NCBI GenBank assembly: GCA_022766785.1
Contig: JALEOL010000057.1
Location: 1-64,000, forward strand
DNA: 64,000 nt
Origin: Oscillospiraceae bacterium
GTDB lineage: Bacteria > Bacillota > Clostridia > Oscillospirales > Ruminococcaceae
Direction of reading: 5' to 3'
The translations under genes were made by a program, and so were the position numbers. Below are positions 25,491 through 35,481 of the stretch, one piece after another (position 1 is the first letter of the stretch; each line of letters starts with the position of its first letter). Below the pieces are notes generated by a model. That model saw only the letters and a program-made list of their open reading frames with translations. It was not told where the DNA came from and searched no databases.

Positions 25491-25850
25491 ATGCTGGTAT
25501 GTGCAAACAACGGGAATTTCCCGGCAGAAGATACAGAGCAGCTGAAAACCGCCCTGAATGCGGCATGCGGCGAGATCTGGCTCGGAGAGGGAACGGACAG
25601 TTACCCCTGCATCGCAGTGCTGTGCTGCGAGGAGGGCGCTTCGCTGAACTACTTTGAGAGCGAGGGCGGCACGGCTTACGTTTCGGTGGGGGACAGAAAA
25701 AAGCACGGGACGATCACAGTCAACATCGACGGCGAGGTCTATCAGCTGGAGCGCGGACAGATCGTTCCGCAGGAGAAGATACTTGATATCGCGGCAGAGT
25801 TCATGAATACGATGAAGCTGCCACAGTGCATCGAGTGGGAAAAGCTGTAG
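25491..25850 (+). CDS. Imm1-like small protein
   Basis: 119 residues from the ATG at 25491 behind GGAGG. ASLNYFESEGGTAYVSVGDRKKHGT and the end EFMNTMKLPQCIEWEKL resemble the Imm1 immunity family (contact-dependent toxin antidotes), which share the hydrophobic L-x-YF...G block and a final P-x-x-I-x-W. No toxin gene lies beside it; it sits between glmM and a methyltransferase. Imm1-like orphans occur as housekeeping neighbours, so the name describes the fold, not a proven role. Confidence 0.45.
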   Translation: MLVCANNGNFPAEDTEQLKTALNAACGEIWLGEGTDSYPCIAVLCCEEGASLNYFESEGGTAYVSVGDRKKHGTITVNIDGEVYQLERGQIVPQEKILDIAAEFMNTMKLPQCIEWEKL

Positions 25851-25871
25851 AATAAACAGAGGACAGAAGAA

Positions 25872-26747
25872 ATGAGATTATCTGACAAATGGCAGGACTA
25901 CTGCCTTATCGACACATCAGACGGCGAGCGGCTGGAGCGCTGGGGCGATGTCACCCTTATCCGCCCCGATCCTCAGATCATCTGGAAGAGCGACGATCTA
26001 GCTCCGGAATGGCGCACGGCTCATGCGAAATACAACCGTTCATCGTCAGGCGGCGGATCCTGGGATTACCGCAGGAAGCTGCCGGAAAGCTGGCAGATAA
26101 AGTACGGCGAACTAACCTTTATGGTGAAACCAACCGGGTTCAAGCACACCGGGCTGTTCCCGGAGCAGGCGGTGAACTGGGACTACTGCATGAACGCTAT
26201 ACGGGGCGCAGGACGTCCGGTGAACGTGCTCAATCTGTTCGCGTACACCGGGGGAGCGACCCTTGCGTGTGCGGCGGCGGGCGCTTCGGTGTGCCATGTG
26301 GACGCGGTAAAGGGAATGGTGGACTGGGCGAGAACGAACGCCAAGCTCTCCGGGCTGTCGGATAAGCCAATACGCTGGATAGTGGACGACGCACAGAAGT
26401 TTATCAACCGCGAGATACGCCGTGGAACGCGCTATGACGGGATAATCCTCGACCCCCCCAGCTACGGCAGAGGCACAAACGGCGAGATGTGGAAGCTGGA
26501 GGACTGTATTTACGACCTCATGGAGAGCTGCACGCAGCTGCTTTCGGATAAGCCTTTGTTCGTACTGCTGAACAGCTACACCACCGGGCTTTCCGCAAGC
26601 GTCATGAGTTATCTGCTGCAAATGACGGTGGGCAAACGGTTCGATATCTCTGTGAATTCGCAGGAGATAGGGCTTCCGGTGAAGCAGACGGGAATGGCGC
26701 TCCCGGCAGGAAGCACGGCAATAGTGTCGTTTAATTCGGAATCATGA
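25872..26747 (+). CDS. Class I SAM-dependent methyltransferase (RlmI-like, no PUA domain)
   Basis: 291 residues. VNVLNLFAYTGGATLACAAAGASVCHVDAVKGMVDWARTNAKLSG is the SAM-binding core, and GIILDPPSYGRGTNGEMWKLE holds the DPPSYG motif of RlmI/RlmK-type rRNA methyltransferases. FKHTGLFPEQAVNWDYC is also typical. The PUA domain of RlmI is absent. The last residues FNSES and the stop are encoded by the end of MITE-like copy 3, so insertion seems to have replaced the original C-terminus. Confidence 0.85.
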   Translation: MRLSDKWQDYCLIDTSDGERLERWGDVTLIRPDPQIIWKSDDLAPEWRTAHAKYNRSSSGGGSWDYRRKLPESWQIKYGELTFMVKPTGFKHTGLFPEQAVNWDYCMNAIRGAGRPVNVLNLFAYTGGATLACAAAGASVCHVDAVKGMVDWARTNAKLSGLSDKPIRWIVDDAQKFINREIRRGTRYDGIILDPPSYGRGTNGEMWKLEDCIYDLMESCTQLLSDKPLFVLLNSYTTGLSASVMSYLLQMTVGKRFDISVNSQEIGLPVKQTGMALPAGSTAIVSFNSES

Positions 26748-26971
26748 ATTCGGAATGCGGTTAATAGAATGCGGAATTCGGAATGCGGAATTCGGAATTA
26801 TGGTGCCGCTTCGCGGTTATTTTAATAAGCGCAATTTAGAAACACTCGTTTTCTTGTAAGCTACAGTCACAGGATAACAACCTGTTTCCACATTATGACT
26901 TTGTACCATTTCGATCCGTCCGCATAGCGGACACATTCAATTCCGCATTCCGAATTCCGAATTCCGAATTT
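26731..26971. repeat. MITE-like inverted-repeat element, copy 3 (inverted relative to copy 2)
   Basis: About 240 bp with iterated AATTCGGAAT/GCGGAAT at the left and the complement at the right. Read on the minus strand its core (GTGTCCGCTATGCGGACGGA ... AACCGCGAAGCGGCACCATA) matches copy 2 very closely. The ends are longer than in copy 2 because the 8-10 bp end unit is repeated. The left end overlaps the last codons of the methyltransferase gene. Confidence 0.85.
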
Positions 26972-27003
26972 AGAATGTACTCTATCATTAAGGAGAATAC
27001 AAT

Positions 27004-28779
27004 TTGTCAAATAATATAATAGAGGTCGAAAACGTCAGCTTTGACTATATCAGCCGTGACGAGGACGGCAAGGAGCTGAGCCGAAGTCAGGTGCTGAAGG
27101 ATATCAGTCTTTCCGTGCCGGAGGGGCAGTTTCTTGCGGTTCTGGGACATAACGGCTGCGGCAAATCAACGCTGGCGAAGCATTTCAATGCGATACTGAG
27201 ACCCACCGCCGGCAGGGTGACTGTGGCAGGAATGGATACCTCTGACGAGGACAGGCTGTACGATATCCGGCAGACGGTGGGAATGGTTTTCCAGAACCCG
27301 GATAACCAGCTTGTGGCAACTATCGTCGAGGAGGACGTGGCATTCGCGCCGGAGAACATGGGCGTTCCCCAGCCGGAGATCCGCCGGAGGGTGGACGACG
27401 CACTGAAGCAGGTGGATATGTACGAATACCGCGAGCACGCTCCGCATCAGCTTTCCGGCGGACAGAAGCAGCGCGTTGCCATCGCCGGAGTGATCGCCAT
27501 GCAGCCACGGTGCATCGTCATGGACGAGCCTACCGCGATGCTCGACCCAAAGGGCAGGCGCGAGGTCATGAACACTATCCGCACGCTCAACCGGGAAAAG
27601 GGGATCACCGTGGTGCTCATCACCCACTACATGGACGAGGCGGCGCAGGCTGACCGCGTTGTGGTAATGGACGGCGGAAAGATCATCATGGATGATGTTC
27701 CGAAAAAGATCTTTTCCCAGGTGAAGAAGCTGCGCTCGGTGGGGCTGGACGTTCCTCAGGTGACGGAGCTTTGCGAGGAATTGCGCGAAAACGGCGTACC
27801 TATTTCCACGGAAATAATCCACGAGCAGGAATGCGCCGAGGCTCTGTACGCTCTCACCCGGGGCAGGAGCGCGGTGGTTGCCAAAAAGCCGGAGCAGGAC
27901 GCCGGGGACAGCCGACCCGTGGTATTAAAGGGCGACAAGGTGACATACAAATACAGCGTGGGCACTCCGTTTGAAAAGACCGCGGTGGACAACGTTGACA
28001 TCGAGATACGCCAGGGTGAGTTCGTTGGAATAATCGGGCACACCGGCAGCGGCAAATCCACGCTTATACAGCATTTCGACGGTCTGGTGAAGCCCACCTC
28101 CGGGCATATCCTGGTGGACGGCGCGGATATCTGGGGAAAGGGCGTGAATATCCGGGATATCCGTTTCAAGGTGGGACTTGTGTTCCAGTATTCCGAGCAC
28201 CAGCTGTTCGAGGAGACCGTGGCAAAGGATATAGCATATGGTCCCAAGAACATGGGGCTTTCCGAGGAGGACATCAAAAAGCGCGTATTCAGCGCCGCTG
28301 AGAGCATGGATATCGTGAAGCTGCTGAACAAATCCCCGTTTGAGCTTTCCGGCGGACAGCAGCGCAGGGTGGCGCTCGCGGGAGTTCTCGCGATGGATCC
28401 CGAGGTGCTGATACTCGACGAGCCAGCCGCAGGTCTCGACCCCAAAGGCAGGGACAAGATACTCGGGCAGATAAAGCAGTACCACGAGAAGTACGGCAAG
28501 ACCATTCTGCTGGTCTCCCACTCGATGGAGGATATCGTGAAGTACGCCGGAAAGGTTCTTGTGATGAACAAGAGCCGCCTGTTCTGCTATGACACGGTGG
28601 ACAGGGTGTTCGCGCGTACTGAGGAGCTTGCGAAGATCGGTCTTGACGTCCCCCAGATCACAAGAATGAGCCATATCCTGAAGTCCCTCGGGACAGATAT
28701 CGGGAATGACATCTATACCACAGAAAGGGCGGCGGAGCGTCTGCTGCCGCTTATAAGTAAGGATCAGAACAAAAGATGA
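27004..28779 (+). CDS. Fused EcfA1-EcfA2 energy-coupling factor ATPase
   Basis: 591 residues with two complete ABC domains in one chain. The first has GHNGCGKST near 48, [17 protein letters not shown] near 149 and [11 protein letters not shown]. The second has GHTGSGKST near 344, [23 protein letters not shown] near 447 and [19 protein letters not shown] and [10 protein letters not shown] are the Q-loop signatures of EcfA1 and EcfA2. Each half ends with [10 protein letters not shown] / [10 protein letters not shown], the conserved C-terminal motif. TTG start behind AAGGAG. With EcfT it energises uptake of vitamins by separate S components. Confidence 0.92.
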   Translation: MSNNIIEVENVSFDYISRDEDGKELSRSQVLKDISLSVPEGQFLAVLGHNGCGKSTLAKHFNAILRPTAGRVTVAGMDTSDEDRLYDIRQTVGMVFQNPDNQLVATIVEEDVAFAPENMGVPQPEIRRRVDDALKQVDMYEYREHAPHQLSGGQKQRVAIAGVIAMQPRCIVMDEPTAMLDPKGRREVMNTIRTLNREKGITVVLITHYMDEAAQADRVVVMDGGKIIMDDVPKKIFSQVKKLRSVGLDVPQVTELCEELRENGVPISTEIIHEQECAEALYALTRGRSAVVAKKPEQDAGDSRPVVLKGDKVTYKYSVGTPFEKTAVDNVDIEIRQGEFVGIIGHTGSGKSTLIQHFDGLVKPTSGHILVDGADIWGKGVNIRDIRFKVGLVFQYSEHQLFEETVAKDIAYGPKNMGLSEEDIKKRVFSAAESMDIVKLLNKSPFELSGGQQRRVALAGVLAMDPEVLILDEPAAGLDPKGRDKILGQIKQYHEKYGKTILLVSHSMEDIVKYAGKVLVMNKSRLFCYDTVDRVFARTEELAKIGLDVPQITRMSHILKSLGTDIGNDIYTTERAAERLLPLISKDQNKR

Positions 28780-29588
28780 TAAAGGATATTACTATCGGGC
28801 AGTATTTTCCGGGCAAATCGGTCATACACAGGCTGGACAGCCGCGTAAAACTGGTGCTGGATCTGCTCTACCTTGTTATACTATTCACGGCGCAGAGCTA
28901 TACCGGGCTGCTGCTTGGTATGCTGTTCATGGTGCTTTGCTATATGCTCGCCAGGATAAAGCTCATTATGATACTGAAAAGCGTGAAGCCTATCCTGCCG
29001 CTGATGATATTCACCGGCGCGCTCAACCTGTTTTTCATCAAGGGTGAAACGCCGCTGTTCCAGTGGGGCATAATTTCGATCTACCCCGAGGGCGTGGATA
29101 CGGCGCTGTTCATGCTGATCAGGGTGCTGACCCTCATCATCGGCATGTCGCTGCTGACCTACACCACTTCGCCTATCATGCTGACGGACGCTATCGAGCG
29201 GCTGCTTTCACCGCTAAAAAAGATACACGTCCCGGTGCACGAGCTTTCCATGATGATGACCATTGCGCTGAGATTCATACCGACGCTGGTGGAGGAAACG
29301 GACAAGATAATGTCCGCGCAGAAGGCAAGGGGAGCGGAGATGGACACCGGCGGACTTATCAAAAAGGCGAAGTCGCTGATTCCGGTGCTGATACCGCTGT
29401 TCGTTTCGGCGTTCAAGCGCGCCAACGAGCTTGCCACCGCCATGGAATGCCGCTGCTATCACGGCGGAGAGGGACGCACACGCCTGAAGGTGATGCATAC
29501 CGCGCCGAGGGACTATGCTGCGATAGTTATCATGCTGGCGCTGTTTGCCGGGGTCATAGTCATAAACTGCTTCCCGGTGCTGCCCTGA
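28776..29588 (+). CDS. ecfT: EcfT transmembrane coupling protein
   Basis: 270 residues with about five to six membrane helices. [19 protein letters not shown] is the standard EcfT start. The coupling helices carry the Ala-Arg-Gly signature, seen here as [11 protein letters not shown], and a second basic motif in the C-terminal half ([15 protein letters not shown]) contacts the ATPase. Four-base overlap with the fused ATPase gene. No S-component gene is in the window, so the substrate is open. Confidence 0.93.
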   Translation: MIKDITIGQYFPGKSVIHRLDSRVKLVLDLLYLVILFTAQSYTGLLLGMLFMVLCYMLARIKLIMILKSVKPILPLMIFTGALNLFFIKGETPLFQWGIISIYPEGVDTALFMLIRVLTLIIGMSLLTYTTSPIMLTDAIERLLSPLKKIHVPVHELSMMMTIALRFIPTLVEETDKIMSAQKARGAEMDTGGLIKKAKSLIPVLIPLFVSAFKRANELATAMECRCYHGGEGRTRLKVMHTAPRDYAAIVIMLALFAGVIVINCFPVLP

Positions 29589-29600
29589 CGAGGTGAGATA

Positions 29601-30344
29601 TTGCGTAACTTAAAGGTCTTTATCGCGTACAACGGCGCGGAATACCACGGTTTTCAGCGGCAGGGCAACGCCGTCACCGTGCAGGAGGTAGTTGAGAGCT
29701 GTATCGGAAAGCTGCTCAAAATACCTGCGCCGGTGATATACGGCTGCTCCAGGACGGATACCGGGGTGCACGCGCGGCAGTTCTGCTTCAATGTGCATAT
29801 CGACAGCAGTATCCCCTGCGAGGGCTTCATGAAAGGCATGAACACGCTGCTGCCGCCGGATATAGCGGTGCTTTCCTGCGAGGACGCGCCGGAGGATTTC
29901 CACGCGAGATACTGCACAAAGGGAAAGGAATATGTGTACCTTATCGCGAATACGCCGCAGAGGGACGTGTTTTTGCAGAAGCTGGCGTATCACTACCCGT
30001 ATGAGCTTGATCTGGAAAAGATGAACCGGGCGGCTCAGCTGCTGGTGGGGGAACATGATTTCGCGGCGTTCTGCCGGGCGGAGGGAAAACAGCGCATGAA
30101 AACCACTGTGCGCGAGATATACAGCTTCCGGGCGGAGAGGAACGGTACGAACGTTGAGCTTCGGATAAGCGGCAGCGGATTTCTGTACAACATGGTCAGG
30201 ATCTGCGCCGGAACGCTCATCTACGTCAGCGAGGGCAGGCTTTCCCTTGACGATGTGAAACGTGCGCTGGAGACCGGCGACCGGAATTTCGCCGGGAAAA
30301 CGCTTCCGCCTGAGGGTCTGTATCTGAGCCGGGTGGACTATTGA
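29601..30344 (+). CDS. truA: tRNA pseudouridine(38-40) synthase TruA
   Basis: 247 residues with a TTG start behind GAGGTGAG. AYNGAEYHGFQRQGNAVTVQ, GCSRTDTGVHARQFCFNV (catalytic Asp in RTD) and SGSGFLYNMVRICAGTLIYVSEG are diagnostic. It modifies the anticodon arm of several tRNAs. The ecfA-ecfT-truA order is standard in Firmicutes. Confidence 0.96.
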   Translation: MRNLKVFIAYNGAEYHGFQRQGNAVTVQEVVESCIGKLLKIPAPVIYGCSRTDTGVHARQFCFNVHIDSSIPCEGFMKGMNTLLPPDIAVLSCEDAPEDFHARYCTKGKEYVYLIANTPQRDVFLQKLAYHYPYELDLEKMNRAAQLLVGEHDFAAFCRAEGKQRMKTTVREIYSFRAERNGTNVELRISGSGFLYNMVRICAGTLIYVSEGRLSLDDVKRALETGDRNFAGKTLPPEGLYLSRVDY

Positions 30345-30369
30345 CGAAAAAGCTACAAAGTTGTATAAT
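30341..30369 (+). promoter_or_regulatory. Promoter of the DUF5711-cvpA pair
   Basis: TTGACG (30341-30346, overlapping the truA stop), 17-bp spacer, TATAAT (30364-30369). Confidence 0.75.
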
Positions 30370-30417
30370 GGTTTGGGGAAGAAAAGCTGTTGAGACGGCA
30401 GAAAGCAGGGATCTCTG

Positions 30418-31608
30418 ATGGAAAAAAACAATGCCGCAAAGGGAAAACGAAATCCTGCGGACGAGGCAGGCGGCTCTAAAAAGAATGATCGGAACAACAT
30501 AAACAAATTCAGGAAAAAACGCGCCGCGCGGAAGCTGTGGCTCAATCTTGGCATTCTGACGCTTATCGTTCTGGTCATCGTGCTGGTGGTGGTGAACTGG
30601 AGCAGGATCATCGCTCCGCTGAAGGACGCCGCGCTTGATGTGGGAAAGGGCGGTTTTCCGGTGGCTCTGCCGGGAAGCACCGATTATGTACTGGACGGGC
30701 TGGGGGATAACTTCTGCCTGCTGACCGACACCTATTTCTACACATATAATTCCGACGGCGCTATGATAGCGAATGTCCAGCACGGAATGCAGAACCCGGA
30801 GCTTTGCACAAATTCCCGGCGTGCGCTGATATACGACCGCAAGGGAAAGGAGCTTCAGCTGTATTCGCGCACCGGCGAGGTGTTCAGCACCTCCGTGGAG
30901 GATACGATAGATTTCGCCGAGATAGGCAACAATGAGCGCTGCGCCGTGGTGACGAAATCCGTGAAATACTCCAACTGCCTGTATGTGTTCAACGGCGAGG
31001 GGAAGCAGATATTCCGCTGGGCTTCGCCGGTCTACCTTATCGACCGGGTGGAATTCTCGGACGACGACAACAGCATTTATGCGGCGGTATGCGGTTCAAA
31101 GGACGGCGCGCTGGAGTATTATGTAATGCGCTTCGACCTGGACAACGCCGAGGGAAGCATATGGCAGACCTATGTGGGCGAGCACATGGTGTTCTCTCTG
31201 GAATACTCGGACAGTGGGATATTTGCCGTGAACGCCGTCGGCGCCGGGCTGCTTGACGTAAAGACCGGCGAGCTTACCGCGGAGACGACTTTCATCAGGA
31301 ATGTCGCGCAGATACCCGGCGGAAATATCAGGGCGCTTCTGCTTGAGGACAGCAGCGGAAGCAATGTGCTGACCGTATATGACGACGCCCTGGAGGCTGC
31401 TGCGGCGGTATCGCTTGAGGACGTCACAAGGGTGCGCGAGGATAAGGACAGCATTTATGTGCTGACCGACAGAGAGCTGACGCGCTATGACAGACAGCTC
31501 AATGTCACGGGAAGCTACGAGCTGGACGATGTTTATTCTGATCTTACTATCATAGGCGGCAGCGCTTATATGCTATGCTACAATACGGTTCAGAGGCTGA
31601 CGCTCTGA
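30418..31608 (+). CDS. DUF5711-like membrane-anchored protein
   Basis: 396 residues. A basic cytosolic N-terminus (RKKRAARK) precedes one helix (WLNLGILTLIVLVIVLVVVNW), then an extracellular part made of repeated strands such as DNFCLLTDTYFYTYNSDGAMI, RRALIYDRKGKELQLYSRTGEV and KYSNCLYVFNGEGKQIF, which suggest a beta-propeller. The layout agrees with DUF5711 proteins, commonly next to cvpA in Clostridia. Function unknown. Confidence 0.7.
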   Translation: MEKNNAAKGKRNPADEAGGSKKNDRNNINKFRKKRAARKLWLNLGILTLIVLVIVLVVVNWSRIIAPLKDAALDVGKGGFPVALPGSTDYVLDGLGDNFCLLTDTYFYTYNSDGAMIANVQHGMQNPELCTNSRRALIYDRKGKELQLYSRTGEVFSTSVEDTIDFAEIGNNERCAVVTKSVKYSNCLYVFNGEGKQIFRWASPVYLIDRVEFSDDDNSIYAAVCGSKDGALEYYVMRFDLDNAEGSIWQTYVGEHMVFSLEYSDSGIFAVNAVGAGLLDVKTGELTAETTFIRNVAQIPGGNIRALLLEDSSGSNVLTVYDDALEAAAAVSLEDVTRVREDKDSIYVLTDRELTRYDRQLNVTGSYELDDVYSDLTIIGGSAYMLCYNTVQRLTL

Positions 31609-31624
31609 CCGCCGGGAGGGAAAG

Positions 31625-32659
31625 ATGGGTTCTCAGTTTTCTATAATTTATGATATTATCATCGTGGCGGTGCTTGCCGCGGCGGTGTTCAGCGGAGTGA
31701 GAAAGGGCTTCGTCAGCAAGGTCGCGGGACTTGCCGCCGGACTGGTGGGCTTTATCTGCGCTATCTCGCTGAGCAGCCCGGTGGGCGAATGGGCGTACAG
31801 CTCTTTCGTGGAGCAGCCGCTGGAGAAAGCGGTAAGCTCTACCCTGGACGAGAGCATGGGCAGCATATCGCTTATCAGCCTTTCAGATATGGATTTTGAC
31901 AAGGTAAAGGTTTCCGGTACTCAGGTGACTGAGATAGTCCCCGAATACTCCGGCACTGACAAGGCAGTGTTCGACCTGTCCTCGGTGGATCTTTCAGAGA
32001 CAGGCTTCGACCCGTCGGAGCTTGGGAGCTTCGGCTTTTCCGGGACGGAGGATATTTCTTCCCTCAACGGAAAGGCGGCTGAATTCACACGCGGCGATAT
32101 CAGCGGCAGCGGTCTGGGCAGGCTGGTAACGGCGCAGGTCATTTCGGTCAGAATGCTGGATACGCCGCTGTTCAGCCAGATATCGGGATATGTCAGGGTG
32201 ATCGGCGATACTGTTCCGGCGGTGTTCGGGCAGTCTGCGGACAGCATAAGCGGCGGCGACGTCACTGCGCTGCGTTCTCTGGTGCTCACTATGATAAACA
32301 CCTCCGAGTCGGTGAGAGGCTCGATAATGGATCACATGATCCGCCCGTTGTTCACCATTGCAGTGCAGACGGTGGCGTTCATTGTGATATTTGCGGTGGT
32401 GTCCGCGGTCATTGCAATACTTGCCGGAGTGCTAAAAATAGTTAACAAGATCCCGGTGGTTGGCACCGTGAACAGGCTCCTGGGTCTTCTGGCAGGAGCG
32501 ATAAGCGGTCTGCTTTCAGTCGCGGTGATCTGTATCGTGGTGAGATTTCTGGTGAGCCTGACCGATGGCAGCGTGATATTCCTCAATGACTCGACTATCG
32601 GGCAGACGATGCTGTTCAGGTATTTCTATGACATGGATATCCTGAATTTCCTGACATGA
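31625..32659 (+). CDS. CvpA family membrane protein
   Basis: 344 residues. The start IIYDIIIVAVLAAAVFSGVRKGFVSKVAGLAAGLVGFICAISLS is the CvpA signature (D-I...G-xx-KGF). Two long helices in the C-terminal half (VAFIVIFAVVSAVIAILAGVL, AISGLLSVAVICIVVRFLV) flank VNKIPVVGTVNRLLGLLAGAISG, also conserved. A ~160-residue acidic extracellular insertion lies between. CvpA affects colicin V production and envelope stress in enterobacteria; the Firmicutes role is less clear. Confidence 0.85.
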   Translation: MGSQFSIIYDIIIVAVLAAAVFSGVRKGFVSKVAGLAAGLVGFICAISLSSPVGEWAYSSFVEQPLEKAVSSTLDESMGSISLISLSDMDFDKVKVSGTQVTEIVPEYSGTDKAVFDLSSVDLSETGFDPSELGSFGFSGTEDISSLNGKAAEFTRGDISGSGLGRLVTAQVISVRMLDTPLFSQISGYVRVIGDTVPAVFGQSADSISGGDVTALRSLVLTMINTSESVRGSIMDHMIRPLFTIAVQTVAFIVIFAVVSAVIAILAGVLKIVNKIPVVGTVNRLLGLLAGAISGLLSVAVICIVVRFLVSLTDGSVIFLNDSTIGQTMLFRYFYDMDILNFLT

Positions 32660-32661
32660 CA

Positions 32662-33052
32662 TATGGCAATACCGCACAATTACCGGCTAACGCTTTTGCC
32701 ATACGCTTGCTTGCATTTTTCCGTCAGCAGTTTCCCACTTGAATACGCTTCGCTTCCGTGGGAAACGCCAAGTCGCACAAATTTCGCTTGACAGGCGTGG
32801 TCTCCCCCTGGTGGGGGAGGTGTCACTCAGTGACAGAGGGGTCAGTTTGGCGCAAAATATCTCATAATTGCTAAAAAGATATGTTGCATGTTGCGCCAAA
32901 CTAACGACAGAACAGCCTGCCTGTGCTCAATTTGTACAATCTGCAGGTTTGGCGCAACACGAAACATCATATTAAAGCACTATGTGATATTTTGCGCCAA
33001 ACTAGAAATCTGCTACGCAATCGCACGGCAATAATTATGAGGTATTGCCATA
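32662..33052. mobile_element. ~390-bp non-coding element with TATGGCAATACC terminal inverted repeats
   Basis: The gene-free stretch after cvpA is bounded by TATGGCAATACC at the left and GGTATTGCCATA at the right; the similarity continues inwards (CGCACAATTACCG against the complement of CAATAATTATGA). Inside are a stem CTCCCCC-TGGT-GGGGGAG with TGTCAC-TCA-GTGACA (32802-32835), the type of intergenic palindrome common in gut Firmicutes, and four TTTGGCGCAA boxes. It has no open frame of note and looks like a MITE or a composite of nested repeats. Confidence 0.65.
32846..33001. repeat. Two tandem palindromic units built from TTTGGCGCAA boxes
   Basis: TTTGGCGCAA at 32846 and 32948 alternates with its complement TTGCGCCAAA at 32891 and 32992, giving two back-to-back inverted repeats of about 55 bp each. 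Both units also contain a GATAT/ATATC-type inner arm (AATATC...GATATG in the first). The pattern could form two hairpins in RNA or cruciforms in DNA. Confidence 0.8.
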
Positions 33053-33108
33053 GTGAAACGATCCTCCGGCTTTTCCGGAGCATTTCAGTATAAAGGTGGT
33101 TCAAACTT

Positions 33109-35481
33109 ATGATGATGTGTTCAAGATGCAAGAAGCGCCCGGCGGTGGTGTTCATCTCCACTTTGCAGGGGAACGAACGGCGCAACGAGGGCATATGCCT
33201 GAAGTGTGCCAAGGAACTGGGGCTTCCGCAGGTGAATGATTACCTCAAGCAGATGGGTATTTCTGAGGAAGATTTTGAGAATGCTTACGACGCTATGTTC
33301 GACGAGAACGGAAATCCCGATCCCTCCCTGCTGGGACAGATGGGATTTCAGGATATAACCAACGGCTTTGACCCCGAGGAGAACAGCGAAAGCCCTGATG
33401 ATGACGACAACGGGGAAGAACTGTTTCAGAAAGGCGGAGCAGGCACAATGCCGGATTTCTTCCGGAAGCTGTTCGGCAGCGCCGGCGGAGAAAAGAACGC
33501 CGAGAAGTCCGCAGACGACGCTTCTCCTGACAAAAAGGAGAAGAAAAAGGAAAAGACCGACAAAAAGCGCAGAAATCTCGAGACCTACTGCACCAACCTC
33601 ACCCGGCGTGCAAAGGAGGGCAAGATCGACCGCATAATCGGCCGTGACAAGGAGATAAGCAGAGTTATCCAGATACTGTCAAGGCGTACGAAGAACAATC
33701 CCTGCCTTATCGGTGAGCCGGGGGTCGGCAAGACCGCTATCGCAGAGGGTATCGCACTCAGACTGGCGGGCGGCGATGTTCCGTTCAGGCTTCAGGGCAA
33801 GGAGCTGTATCTGCTCGACCTCACTGCGCTGGTAGCCGGGACGCAGTTCCGCGGTCAGTTCGAGAGCCGCGTGAAGTCCCTCATCGACGAGATAAAGACG
33901 GCAGGGAACGTCATGCTGTTCATCGACGAGGTTCACAACCTGGTGGGAACCGGCGGCGACTCCGAGGGCACGATGAACGCCGCGAACATGTTCAAGCCGG
34001 CGCTTTCCCGTGGGGAATTACAGGTGATCGGCGCGACAACGTTCGATGAATACCGCAAGTACATCGAAAAGGACAGCGCACTGGAGCGGCGGTTCCAGCC
34101 GGTGACGGTCAACGAGCCGACTATCGAGGACACGGTGAAGCTGCTGGAGGGCATCAAGGAGTACTACGAGGAGCACCACAAGGTCAGCGTTTCCCCGGAG
34201 ATCACCCGTATGTGCGCCGTTCTGTCTGAAAGATACATCAATGACAGGTTCCTGCCGGATAAGGCTATAGACCTGCTGGACGAAGCCTGCGCCTGTGCAA
34301 GTCTTGGCAGCCCGGATATCACGGAGTATGAAAAGCTGAAGTCCAGAATGGCGCAGCTGCGCGCGGACGAAAGCAGGATCGCTGCCGAAAGCCCGGATAT
34401 AGATTACGAGAAGCTCGCCGACGTCAAGATGCAGATAGCGCAGACCAACGACGGCATCGACAAGGTAAAGGACAAGGCGGAGCATGTGAAGGTCACTATC
34501 GACGATATCTCCAAGGTCATTGAGATGTGGACGGGTATCCCTGCAAACAAGATCAAGGAGACTGAATACAAGCGCATCGGCAGCCTGGAGCAGCACCTTA
34601 AAGAGCATGTCATCGGTCAGGACGAGGCATGCAGCCTGGTCGCAAAAGCGATAAAGCGCACCAGGGTGCAGCTCACCGACAGGCGCAGACCGGCTTCTTT
34701 CATTTTCGTAGGACCTACCGGAGTGGGAAAGACGGAGCTTGTTAAAGTGCTGGCAAAGGAAATGTTCGACACCGTTGAGCCGCTTATCAGGCTTGATATG
34801 TCTGAATACATGGAAAAGCACAGCGTGTCAAAGATCATAGGCTCGCCCCCCGGCTATGTCGGCTACGACGAGGCAGGTCAGCTTACCGAGAGGGTGCGCC
34901 GCAGGCCGTATTCCGTCATTCTGTTCGACGAGATCGAGAAAGCTCACCCGGACGTTATGAATATCCTGCTCCAGATACTGGACGAGGGCAAGATAAACGA
35001 CGCCCACGGCAGGTCGGTGAGCTTTGAGAATACCATAATCTGCATGACATCTAACGCCGGTTCGTCAACAGGAAGCAACAGCGTGGGCTTCACAAAGACC
35101 GAGGGCGATGTCAGCAGAGAGCGCGCGATGAAGGGTCTGCGCGAGTTCCTGAGACCGGAATTCATCGGACGCATCGACGAGGTGATCGTGTTCAAGCCGC
35201 TCAGCGTTGAGAACTACGCGGATATCGCAAAGCTGATGGTGGGTGAGCTTGTAACGCCGCTTGCCGAAAAGAAGATCACGTTGAATATTGGTGAGGGTGT
35301 TTACATGGCGATCGCAAAGAAGTCCCACGGCGGCAAGTACGGCGGCAGAGATATCCGCAGGGTCATCCGCAGCGATATCGAGGATCCTATCGCCGAGATT
35401 ATCATCGACCACGCCGAGCAGCAGCTGTCCGAGATAAACATCAGCACCGACGGCGACGCGATAAAGGTGGACTGCAAGTGA
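33109..35481 (+). CDS. ClpE-like AAA+ ATPase with N-terminal zinc finger
   Basis: 790 residues. The N-terminus [15 protein letters not shown]...[10 protein letters not shown] holds a CxxC-CxxC zinc finger in place of the Clp-N repeats, as in ClpE. After an acidic linker come AAA domain 1 (GEPGVGKTA near 202, [16 protein letters not shown]), a middle domain, and AAA domain 2 ([14 protein letters not shown] near 534, [32 protein letters not shown]). The canonical ClpP-binding loop could not be placed with certainty. ClpE-type proteins unfold substrates for ClpP under heat stress; clpP lies 13 kb away. No clear CtsR box was found upstream. Confidence 0.88.
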   Translation: MMMCSRCKKRPAVVFISTLQGNERRNEGICLKCAKELGLPQVNDYLKQMGISEEDFENAYDAMFDENGNPDPSLLGQMGFQDITNGFDPEENSESPDDDDNGEELFQKGGAGTMPDFFRKLFGSAGGEKNAEKSADDASPDKKEKKKEKTDKKRRNLETYCTNLTRRAKEGKIDRIIGRDKEISRVIQILSRRTKNNPCLIGEPGVGKTAIAEGIALRLAGGDVPFRLQGKELYLLDLTALVAGTQFRGQFESRVKSLIDEIKTAGNVMLFIDEVHNLVGTGGDSEGTMNAANMFKPALSRGELQVIGATTFDEYRKYIEKDSALERRFQPVTVNEPTIEDTVKLLEGIKEYYEEHHKVSVSPEITRMCAVLSERYINDRFLPDKAIDLLDEACACASLGSPDITEYEKLKSRMAQLRADESRIAAESPDIDYEKLADVKMQIAQTNDGIDKVKDKAEHVKVTIDDISKVIEMWTGIPANKIKETEYKRIGSLEQHLKEHVIGQDEACSLVAKAIKRTRVQLTDRRRPASFIFVGPTGVGKTELVKVLAKEMFDTVEPLIRLDMSEYMEKHSVSKIIGSPPGYVGYDEAGQLTERVRRRPYSVILFDEIEKAHPDVMNILLQILDEGKINDAHGRSVSFENTIICMTSNAGSSTGSNSVGFTKTEGDVSRERAMKGLREFLRPEFIGRIDEVIVFKPLSVENYADIAKLMVGELVTPLAEKKITLNIGEGVYMAIAKKSHGGKYGGRDIRRVIRSDIEDPIAEIIIDHAEQQLSEINISTDGDAIKVDCK

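Noticed and set aside
25491-25850. Toxin-immunity locus
   Set aside because: The Imm1-like protein has no polymorphic toxin or secretion gene beside it; the housekeeping neighbours argue against an active toxin system here.
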